Source of the DNA: Betaproteobacteria bacterium
GTDB taxonomy: Bacteria > Pseudomonadota > Gammaproteobacteria > Burkholderiales > Burkholderiaceae
Direction: 5' to 3'
DNA: 10,756 nucleotides
Assembly (NCBI GenBank): GCA_013205155.1
Contig: JABMMT010000095.1
Span: 1 to 10,756 of the forward strand
The position numbers and the translations under genes are program-made. Under the pieces are notes generated by a model. The model was not told the DNA's origin. It worked only from the letters and a program-made list of their open reading frames with translations, and did not search any database. The stretch's first letter is position 1, and each line of letters begins with the position of its first letter. Positions 1 to 5,870 of the stretch are shown here, piece after piece.

Positions 1-641
1 CCTGTACCGCCTCCACGAGGAATGATCGTGAGACCTAACTCAACACACGCTTTTACTAAACCAGGAATTTCAGATTCATAATCTGGCTTCAAAATGACTA
101 AGGGGAACTCAACACGCCAATCTGTAGCATCAGTCACATGGGCAGCGCGCGACACTCCATCAAAGCAAATATTGTCCGCAGCGGTATGACGAGCTAATTC
201 TTTTCGAGCACGCTTTCGAATGTGCTCAACTTCTTTAAACCCATTTTCAAAGTTTTCTATAGCGCGATCTGCAGCACCCAATAAAATATCTACTTGATCA
301 GCAGACTCGCCAGCATTGCGTTTTTTCACCTCACCTAAGCGATGCCATAAAGCATCGATTAATTGTTGGCGACGTTTAGCGTTATCTAACAAGTCATCCT
401 GTAGAAATGGATTGCGCTGAACAACCCAAATATCACCCAAGATTTCAAATAACATCCGGGCAGAACGCCCAGTTCGGCGAACCCCGCGAAGATCATTCAG
501 AACGCGCCATGACTCCTCGCCCAATAGGCGAATGACTATTTCTTTATCTGAAAAAGAAGTGTAGTTGTAGGGAATTTCACGCAAACGGGGTAAGTCCGCT
601 TCTGCGTCCAACAACTGGTTCAAAGCTAATGGGGCGTTCAT
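1..641 (-). CDS. FAD-linked oxidase with N-terminal DUF3683-type domain (partial, 3' end outside window)
   Basis: I translated this on the minus strand from the ATG at 641-639. The frame stays open for 213 codons to the window edge, so the C-terminal part is missing. The protein starts MNAPLALNQLLDAEADLPRL and continues with REIPYNYTSFSDKEIVIRLL, which I recognise as the front domain (DUF3683) of very large betaproteobacterial FAD/FMN oxidoreductases. The last visible residues, about 203-213, read TIIPRGGGTG, the glycine-rich loop that opens the FAD-binding (PCMH/D-lactate dehydrogenase-like) domain. Family members usually continue with an FAD-oxidase C-terminal domain, 4Fe-4S ferredoxin motifs and cysteine-rich CCG domains to over 1200 residues; none of that is visible here. 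The likely role is oxidation of a 2-hydroxy acid with electrons passed through iron-sulfur centres, but the substrate is unknown. There is no clear Shine-Dalgarno. It diverges from ilvA. Confidence 0.78.
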   Translation of the reverse strand, partial: MNAPLALNQLLDAEADLPRLREIPYNYTSFSDKEIVIRLLGEESWRVLNDLRGVRRTGRSARMLFEILGDIWVVQRNPFLQDDLLDNAKRRQQLIDALWHRLGEVKKRNAGESADQVDILLGAADRAIENFENGFKEVEHIRKRARKELARHTAADNICFDGVSRAAHVTDATDWRVEFPLVILKPDYESEIPGLVKACVELGLTIIPRGGGT

Positions 642-775
642 GGCAACATATCTGATAAATAAGCATTTTAATAGAGCAAGCTTGATAGTGGCAGGAAACA
701 TCGAAAGATGTCGCCTCAAGAGATAAACCCTTGCAAATTTAAGGGCTTAGAGCTCATCCGTGTTACGCTCATTGG
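642..775. promoter_or_regulatory. Divergent spacer between the oxidase gene and ilvA, presumed to hold both promoters
   Basis: These 134 bases separate two outward-facing genes, so both promoters should lie here. I see no convincing sigma-70 pair in either direction. The best -10-like hexamers are TTTAAT at 667-672 (plus) and TAAAAT on the minus strand over the same A/T-rich stretch, both lacking a good -35 partner. Two small inverted repeats lie on the ilvA side. ACATC/GATGT (698-702 and 707-711) closes a GAAA tetraloop. CCCTT/AAGGG (728-732 and 741-745) has an 8-base loop. Neither has a T-tract, and no short leader peptide rich in isoleucine, valine or leucine codons is evident, so classical attenuation is not supported. 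No Shine-Dalgarno precedes ilvA. Confidence 0.35.
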
Positions 776-2296
776 ATGGCAACAAACTATTTAAAGAAAA
801 TTTTATCAGCTCGCGTCTATGACGTGGCTAGAGAAACTGAGCTCCAACTAGCCCCGGAACTCAGTAAGCGCTTAGGTAACCAGGTACTGCTGAAAAGAGA
901 GGATAACCAGCCGGTTTTCTCCTTCAAACTACGCGGTGCCTACAACAAAATGGCTCATTTAAGCTCTGAGGCCCTCAAACGTGGAGTGATTGCCGCATCC
1001 GCTGGAAATCATGCCCAAGGTGTCGCTTTATCTGCTGCCAAGATGAAATGCAAAGCCGTCATTGTGATGCCAATCACCACACCGAGTCTCAAAATGAATG
1101 CGGTCAAAGCTCGGGGTGGCTCTTGGGTAGAGGTGATTTTGCATGGTGAGTCTTATAGCGATGCCTTTAAACATGCGGAACTACTAGAGAAAAAACGTGG
1201 GCTTACTTTTGTCCACCCATTTGATGATCCCGATGTCATTGCTGGTCAGGGAACGATTGCTCAAGAAATTTTTCAACAACATCAAGAACCGATCGAGGCC
1301 GTATTTGTTGCTATTGGAGGTGGCGGTCTTATTTCTGGTATTGGTGAATACGTTAAAGCAGTCAGCCCAAAAACGAAAGTGATTGGCGTTCAAGCTTCTG
1401 ATTCCGATGCCATGAATCGCTCACTCAAAGCAAATAAGCGTATTGAAATGAAAGATGTAGGCTTATTTTCAGATGGCACTGCTGTAAAGTTAGTCGGCAA
1501 AGAAACTTTCCGCATCTGTAAAAAGGTGGTTGATGAAATTGTGATAGTTAATACAGACCAAATCTGCGCTGCCATTAATGATGTCTTTACTGATACGCGA
1601 AGCATTCTGGAGCCAGCTGGCGCCCTAGCCATTGCAGGCATGAAGAAGTATGTTGAAAAACATCACACTAAGCAGAAAACTCTAGTTGCAGTTGCCTGCG
1701 GTGCTAATATGAATTTTAGTCGTTTACGCTTTGTGGCTGAGCGTGCTGATGTAGGTGAATTCCGTGAAGCCATATTTGCCGTCACTATTCCTGAAGAACG
1801 CGGCTCCTTTAAACGCTTCTGTGAGTTACTTGGTAAGCGCAATGTCACTGAGTTCAATTATCGTATTGGCGATCAAAGTGAAGCACATATCTTTGTTGGG
1901 ATTAGCACCCTAAAGGCTGGAGACAGTGAAGCGATTGCTAAACATTTTCGTAAGGCGAAGTTTGCAACGATTGACCTTACGCATGACGAATTAGCTAAAT
2001 CCCATCTACGCCATATGGTGGGCGGACATTCAGTACTTGCTAAAGATGAATTGATTTATCGCTTTGAATTTCCAGAGCGTCCAGGCGCCCTGATGAAGTT
2101 CTTAACTAGCATGGCGCCCAACTGGAATATCAGTTTGTTTCACTATCGCAATCATGGTGCTGACTATGGCCGTATCTTGATTGGTATTCAGGTACCCAAG
2201 AATGAGCAACAGAAATTCCAGAAATTCTTAACCACTCTTGGCTATCCACACTGGGATGAAACTCATAATCCTGCTTATCGCCTATTCCTAAAATGA
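776..2296 (+). CDS. ilvA: Threonine ammonia-lyase (threonine dehydratase), biosynthetic, PLP-dependent
   Basis: IlvA deaminates L-threonine to 2-oxobutanoate and ammonia, the committed step of isoleucine synthesis, in the cytoplasm. The 506-residue protein matches the E. coli biosynthetic enzyme (514 residues) along its whole length by eye. The PLP lysine is K51 in SFKLRGAYN. The substrate loop SAGNHAQG is at 75-82 and the phosphate-binding GGGGL at 181-185. VACGANMNF (306-313 region) places Cys308 where E. coli has the serine contacting the pyridine nitrogen. Two ACT-like regulatory domains follow, roughly 330-403 and 425-500, with FAVTIPEERGSF and YRFEFPERPGAL opening them. They imply isoleucine feedback and distinguish this from the short catabolic TdcB type. 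The start is the first ATG after an in-frame stop at 740-742, with no recognisable Shine-Dalgarno. It leads a tight plus-strand cluster. Confidence 0.97.
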   Translation: MATNYLKKILSARVYDVARETELQLAPELSKRLGNQVLLKREDNQPVFSFKLRGAYNKMAHLSSEALKRGVIAASAGNHAQGVALSAAKMKCKAVIVMPITTPSLKMNAVKARGGSWVEVILHGESYSDAFKHAELLEKKRGLTFVHPFDDPDVIAGQGTIAQEIFQQHQEPIEAVFVAIGGGGLISGIGEYVKAVSPKTKVIGVQASDSDAMNRSLKANKRIEMKDVGLFSDGTAVKLVGKETFRICKKVVDEIVIVNTDQICAAINDVFTDTRSILEPAGALAIAGMKKYVEKHHTKQKTLVAVACGANMNFSRLRFVAERADVGEFREAIFAVTIPEERGSFKRFCELLGKRNVTEFNYRIGDQSEAHIFVGISTLKAGDSEAIAKHFRKAKFATIDLTHDELAKSHLRHMVGGHSVLAKDELIYRFEFPERPGALMKFLTSMAPNWNISLFHYRNHGADYGRILIGIQVPKNEQQKFQKFLTTLGYPHWDETHNPAYRLFLK

Positions 2297-2306
2297 AATT
2301 TTTAAG

Positions 2307-3215
2307 ATGTCGTTCACATTAACCGGAAAACTCGTTGTTGCGATTTCCTCTCGCGCTCTCTTCGATTTCGAAGAAGAAAATCGTATCTTTGAGTCTTCTG
2401 ATGACAGCGCCTATATGAAATTACAGCTTGAGCGCCTTGGTGTCGCCGCTCAGACTGGAGTCGCTTTTCCTTTAGTCAAAAAACTACTTGCATTTAATGA
2501 AGAGGGTGACCAGCGTGTAGAGGTGGTGATTCTCTCGCGCAATGATCCTGTAAGTGGACTGCGGGTTTTCCGTTCCGCAGAACATCATGGCTTACGACTA
2601 GAGCGTGGTGTATTTACACGAGGTCGTCCGCCTTATCACTATCTGCGCTCCTTACATGCCAATCTCTTTTTATCAGCCAATGAAGATGATGTTAGAGCAA
2701 CAATTGATGCGGGCTTTCCTGCTGCGCGTGTGTATCCAGAATCTAGTAAAACAGCTGAATCTCATCCTAATGAAATCCGTATCGCCTTCGACGGAGATGC
2801 GGTACTTTTTTCGGATGAAGCCGAGCAAGTTTTCCAGAAAAAAGGGCTTGAAGCTTTCGTTGATCATGAAAGTAAAAAGGTTGATATTCCCCTGCCCCCA
2901 GGACCATTTAAACCATTACTAGAAGCGCTTCATAGACTGCAGCGCTCAACTAGTGAGAACGGTATGCGCATTCGGACGGCCTTAGTGACTGCGCGTTCGG
3001 CACCAGCGCATGAGCGAGCGATTCGTACTTTGATGGCTTGGGGCATTGATGTGGACGAAGCGATGTTCTTGGGTGGCTTATCAAAAAGCGAATTCCTACG
3101 AGAATTCGAGCCCGACTTTTTCTTTGATGATCAAACCGGCCATTGCCAATCTGCTGCAACTGTTGCACCTACAGGCCACGTCGTCTCTGGTGTGTCTAAT
3201 CAACCTAAAAACTAA
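2307..3215 (+). CDS. 5'-nucleotidase, cytosolic cN-I-like (NT5C1/PF06189 family)
   Basis: This 302-residue protein resembles bacterial relatives of vertebrate cytosolic 5'-nucleotidase I, which hydrolyse nucleoside 5'-monophosphates to nucleosides and phosphate using a HAD-type aspartate. The catalytic motif is FDGDAV at 161-166, giving D162 as probable nucleophile and D164 as general acid. The other HAD motifs follow in order: VTARSAPA (227-234), GGLSK with the lysine at 260, and FFFDDQ (271-276) with the metal-binding acidic pair. The conserved N-terminal block VAISSRALFDFEEENRIF (11-28) is typical of this family, in which motif I lies mid-protein. There is no signal peptide, so it should be cytoplasmic. 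It begins 10 bases after the ilvA stop, preceded only by a weak TAAG, and lies 26 bases before queF, so co-transcription with both is likely. The physiological substrate is not evident from sequence. Confidence 0.88.
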   Translation: MSFTLTGKLVVAISSRALFDFEEENRIFESSDDSAYMKLQLERLGVAAQTGVAFPLVKKLLAFNEEGDQRVEVVILSRNDPVSGLRVFRSAEHHGLRLERGVFTRGRPPYHYLRSLHANLFLSANEDDVRATIDAGFPAARVYPESSKTAESHPNEIRIAFDGDAVLFSDEAEQVFQKKGLEAFVDHESKKVDIPLPPGPFKPLLEALHRLQRSTSENGMRIRTALVTARSAPAHERAIRTLMAWGIDVDEAMFLGGLSKSEFLREFEPDFFFDDQTGHCQSAATVAPTGHVVSGVSNQPKN

Positions 3216-3241
3216 GCAGCACAGACTCAGTTATTGATTCC

Positions 3242-4069
3242 ATGGCTACATTACCACTCGGTCAAGCTACGCAATATCCAGAACAATATGATCCTGGCTT
3301 GCTATACCCAATTCCGCGCTCAGAAAACCGCCTGAAATTAGGCCTCAAAGAAGGTCAAGCCCTACCATTTGTTGGCATTGATATATGGAATGCCTTTGAA
3401 TTAAGTTGGTTAAATCACAAAGGTAAACCCCAAATTGCATTGGCTGAATTTCAGATACCTGCTGACTCACCTAAGATGATTGAATCTAAATCTTTTAAGC
3501 TCTATCTAAACAGCCTGAACAACACACGCTTCGAAGATGAGAACCAATTACGTGAGCGATTGATTGCTGATTTGTCTACAGCAGCCGGTAGCAAAATCAC
3601 CACTAAAATTAATCCAACCGAAGCAATTGCCAAAAAAGGGATGCAAGAGATGGGTGGGGTTTTACTGGATCGCCTTGATATTGAGATTGACCCCCATATT
3701 CCAGCCGATCCCCACTTGTTAGGTGTAAACGAAGATTTTGGACCCATCGAGCAATGTCTCGTTTCCCACTTACTCAAATCGAACTGTCCAGTAACTGGCC
3801 AACCAGACTGGGCTAGCGTTCAAATCCGTTATCAAGGACGCCCCATTCTTGAGGAAGGTTTATTGCGTTATCTGATTGGCTTTCGACAACTAGGTGAGTT
3901 TCATGAGCATTGTGTAGAAACTATTTTTAGTGACATCAAACGCTATTGCAAGCCAGATAAGTTATCTGTCTATGCGCGCTACACCAGACGCGGTGGATTA
4001 GACATCAATCCCTTCCGCACGGATCACAATGCACCCTGGCCAGAAAATACTCGCCACTCTCGGCAATAA
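3242..4069 (+). CDS. queF: NADPH-dependent 7-cyano-7-deazaguanine (preQ0) reductase QueF, long bimodular type
   Basis: QueF reduces the nitrile of preQ0 to the aminomethyl group of preQ1 with two NADPH, in the pathway to queuosine at tRNA position 34. At 275 residues it is the long, two-T-fold proteobacterial form (E. coli 282). The catalytic residues are present with the E. coli spacing: nucleophile Cys182 and Asp189 in KSNCPVTGQPDW, substrate-anchoring Glu81 in ESKSFKLYLNS (81-91), and His221-Glu222 in EFHEHC. The C-terminal block LSVYARYTRRGGLDINPFR (241-259) is also a close family match. The ATG at 3242 is the natural start, since MATLPLGQATQYPEQYDP aligns with the E. coli N-terminus, but no Shine-Dalgarno precedes it. 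It is the last gene of the cluster and its stop codon overlaps the terminator stem. I see no preQ1 riboswitch upstream. Confidence 0.97.
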   Translation: MATLPLGQATQYPEQYDPGLLYPIPRSENRLKLGLKEGQALPFVGIDIWNAFELSWLNHKGKPQIALAEFQIPADSPKMIESKSFKLYLNSLNNTRFEDENQLRERLIADLSTAAGSKITTKINPTEAIAKKGMQEMGGVLLDRLDIEIDPHIPADPHLLGVNEDFGPIEQCLVSHLLKSNCPVTGQPDWASVQIRYQGRPILEEGLLRYLIGFRQLGEFHEHCVETIFSDIKRYCKPDKLSVYARYTRRGGLDINPFRTDHNAPWPENTRHSRQ

Positions 4070-4106
4070 AAAACCCCTTGTAGGAAAATCCTAAAAGGGG
4101 TTTTTG
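4068..4106. terminator. Bidirectional Rho-independent terminator between queF and ssb
   Basis: An 11-bp perfect stem pairs AAAAACCCCTT (4069-4079) with AAGGGGTTTTT (4095-4105). Inside it, after a G/A mismatch, a second helix TAGGA/TCCTA (4081-4085 and 4089-4093) closes an AAA loop. On the plus strand the stem ends in TTTTT after queF. On the minus strand the reverse complement ends in T6 just after ssb, whose stop is at 4122-4124. The element therefore fits termination of both convergent transcripts. The last A of the queF TAA stop is the first base of the stem. Confidence 0.93.
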
Positions 4107-4121
4107 CTATTACGCTGTTAC

Positions 4122-4571
4122 TTAAAACGGAATGTCGTCATCCATTGCACCGAGTGAAGCAGCATTGGATGCTGCTGGTGCGGATTGCTCAGATGCCTTT
4201 GAGCGACTATAACTTTCGCCACCGTCACCGCCAACAGGCTTGCCACCCAGCATCTGCATCGTTTCTGCAACGATCTCAGTGGAATACTTTTCTTGGCCAC
4301 TAGCGTCAGTCCATTTACGTGTCCGTAAACGTCCTTCAACATAAACCTGCGAACCTTTTTTAAGATACTGACCAGCGATCTCTGCAAGCTTACCAAAGAA
4401 GGCAACACGATGCCATTCTGTAGTTTCTTTCATTTCAGCAGTTTGTTTATCTTTGTAGCGATCAGATGTTGCTACTGAAATATTAGTAACTGCGTCGCCG
4501 CTTGGCATATAACGCGTTTCTGGATCGCGCCCTACGTTACCTACGATGATGACCTTATTTACCGAAGCCAT
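4122..4571 (-). CDS. ssb: Single-stranded DNA-binding protein SSB
   Basis: SSB coats single-stranded DNA in replication, recombination and repair and recruits partner proteins through its C-terminal tip. The 149-residue protein has the N-terminal OB-fold (about 4-108), beginning MASVNKVIIVGNVGRDPETR. DNA-stacking aromatics are visible at W53, F59/F60 and W87, and the typical TEWHRVAFFGKLAEIAGQYL block is present (51-70). A low-complexity Gly/Ser/Ala linker (about 109-143) leads to the acidic peptide DDDIPF at the very end, the docking site for repair and replication partners. The linker is short compared with E. coli SSB (178 residues in total). Its start has the only strong Shine-Dalgarno in the window, GGGAG at 4581-4577, six bases from the ATG. 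It lies 77 bases downstream of the MFS gene on the same strand and ends at the bidirectional terminator. Confidence 0.98.
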   Translation of the reverse strand: MASVNKVIIVGNVGRDPETRYMPSGDAVTNISVATSDRYKDKQTAEMKETTEWHRVAFFGKLAEIAGQYLKKGSQVYVEGRLRTRKWTDASGQEKYSTEIVAETMQMLGGKPVGGDGGESYSRSKASEQSAPAASNAASLGAMDDDIPF

Positions 4572-4576
4572 GTTGT

Positions 4577-4581
4577 CTCCC
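4577..4581 (-). promoter_or_regulatory. Strong Shine-Dalgarno of ssb
   Basis: GGGAG on the minus strand is followed by ACAAC and then the ssb ATG (4571-4569). It fixes the ssb start and suggests a high initiation rate, as expected for an abundant protein. No other gene start in this window has a comparable site. Confidence 0.8.
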
Positions 4582-4648
4582 GAAGAAAAATGATGCTGTG
4601 ATTACGACTAAAAAATTGGACTCTATAAACTCTAAGTACAAACTACGG

Positions 4649-5833
4649 CTATATCTTTGCTGTTGCATCCTGCAAATCTGCAGTCCTTGCAGGTAATTCG
4701 CGCATTGACCACGCAATTATAAGCCAGCAAATTAAGAGGGCTGTACCAGCAGTAAAGACCGATAAATCACCATGGGCATCCATTAGCCAACCCCCCAACA
4801 ATGCGCCTGAAAAGAGACCAATCGATTGTGTGGTGTTGTAAACCCCCAAAGCCGTTCCCTTAGATTCTTTTGCATAACGAGTCACTAATGAGGGTTGTAA
4901 AGCCTCTAGTAAGTTAAAGCCCACAAAATAAATCAGCAATGCCACAGTAATCAGTGTCACGGATGAAGCTTGAGTGAAAATGATTTCGGCAATCACTAAA
5001 AGAATGATGGCGATTAATAGGACAAGTCTGATGCGCTGTTTTTTCTCTCCGTAAATTAAAAGCGGAACCATAAATATAAAAGACAGTAAAACGACTGAGA
5101 GATAAATTTGCCAATGTTCAGCAAGCGGAAATCCTGCTTGCTCTAATAGGCGTGGCACCACTAAAAACATTGCCACTTGGGTAGCATTTAAAACAAATAC
5201 CCCTAAGTTTAGGCGCATGAGCTCTGGGCGTAAAAACACCACTTTAAGTGATTCTTGCTGCGCATGAACTTCAGGTTTGTTATTTGGCAATACAAAATAC
5301 GCTACCAACATCGCCACGATACCTAAGATAGCCAGTACCAAAAACATCCCGTTTAAGCTCATCATGCGATAAAGCGGGGCAGCGACAACCAATGAAATAG
5401 CAAATGATAGGGAAATACTAACGCCGACCAAGGCCATGGCTTGACTGCGCACTTGCTCCCGAGTCAGGTCAGCAACCCAAGCAGAAACGGCCGCAGAAAT
5501 TGCGCCAGCACCCATCACACCTCTACCAATCGAGATCCAAAGCAAATCATCCTTAGCGGCACAAATCAAGGCTCCAGCAACAAATAAGGATAGCCCCCAT
5601 AAAACGACCTTTTTTCGGCCGATTCGATCGGAAAGTCTGCCTAAGGGGATATGAAAGCAAGCCTGAACAATATTAAAAATACCCAATGCCAGCCCTATGA
5701 AGAGTGCTTGGTCGCCTCCAGGTAAGTCTTTGGCATGAATGCTAAAGACAGGCAAAAGCAAAAAAAGGCCCAGCATACGAAGGCCAAAGATGCCTGCTAA
5801 GGCAAGAGCGGAGCGAAGTTCAGAAGAATTCAT
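4649..5833 (-). CDS. MFS transporter, YajR-like but without the C-terminal YAM domain
   Basis: This is a 394-residue inner-membrane major facilitator transporter with about 12 hydrophobic segments. By eye it aligns with E. coli YajR through its whole membrane part. FGLRMLGLFLLLPVF (16-30) forms the first helix, motif A is GRLSDRIGRKK (65-75), and RGVMGAGAISAAVSAWVADL (104-123) and FNLLEALQPSLV (306-317) are further matches. E. coli YajR is 454 residues because it carries a ferredoxin-like YAM domain after the last helix; here the protein ends about 15 residues after that helix. The substrate is unknown: YajR relatives are usually listed as proton-driven drug or metabolite exporters. It diverges from uvrA across 37 bases and lies upstream of ssb on the same strand. 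No Shine-Dalgarno is visible before the ATG at 5833. Confidence 0.9.
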   Translation of the reverse strand: MNSSELRSALALAGIFGLRMLGLFLLLPVFSIHAKDLPGGDQALFIGLALGIFNIVQACFHIPLGRLSDRIGRKKVVLWGLSLFVAGALICAAKDDLLWISIGRGVMGAGAISAAVSAWVADLTREQVRSQAMALVGVSISLSFAISLVVAAPLYRMMSLNGMFLVLAILGIVAMLVAYFVLPNNKPEVHAQQESLKVVFLRPELMRLNLGVFVLNATQVAMFLVVPRLLEQAGFPLAEHWQIYLSVVLLSFIFMVPLLIYGEKKQRIRLVLLIAIILLVIAEIIFTQASSVTLITVALLIYFVGFNLLEALQPSLVTRYAKESKGTALGVYNTTQSIGLFSGALLGGWLMDAHGDLSVFTAGTALLICWLIIAWSMRELPARTADLQDATAKI

Positions 5834-5870
5834 GGGAAAGAGCTATATTAACAAGTTACGCTAAAAAATC
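5834..5870. promoter_or_regulatory. 37-base divergent control region between the MFS gene and uvrA
   Basis: Both outward-facing genes must initiate from this spacer or from inside each other's 5' ends. The A/T-rich centre holds TATATT (5844-5849, plus), a five-of-six match to a -10 box. TTCAGA (5819-5824) is a four-of-six -35 candidate, but the 19-base spacing is poor and it lies inside the MFS coding sequence. On the minus strand TAATAT overlaps the same bases, only 11 bases from the MFS ATG. No Shine-Dalgarno faces either way, and I see no LexA-type CTGT-N8-ACAG palindrome. The promoter assignments are tentative. Confidence 0.4.

Noticed and set aside
639..649. Three-codon upstream frame (ATG TTG CCA TGA, minus strand) overlapping the oxidase start codon
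   Set aside because: It is too short to judge, has no ribosome-binding site, and such overlaps arise easily by chance.
2559..2580. CTGCGG/CCGCAG inverted repeat inside the nucleotidase gene
   Set aside because: A 6-bp stem with a 10-base loop in coding sequence, without a T-tract, is expected by chance and has no positional logic.
3216..3241. Possible preQ1 riboswitch upstream of queF
   Set aside because: The gap is only 26 bases and shows no stem-loop or preQ1 aptamer-like core; queF appears to be read from the upstream cluster.
4118..4408. 96-codon minus-strand frame overlapping ssb
   Set aside because: It is an alternative frame on the same strand inside a fully conserved ssb, with no family resemblance of its own.
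4594..4612. Possible LexA half site (CTGT) upstream of ssb
   Set aside because: CTGT is followed after 8 bases by CTAA instead of ACAG, so the palindrome is missing.
4572..4648. Separate ssb promoter in the 77-base gap after the MFS gene
   Set aside because: TATAGA on the minus strand is a partial -10 match, but no acceptable -35 lies at proper distance. A promoter may exist, but I cannot support a position.
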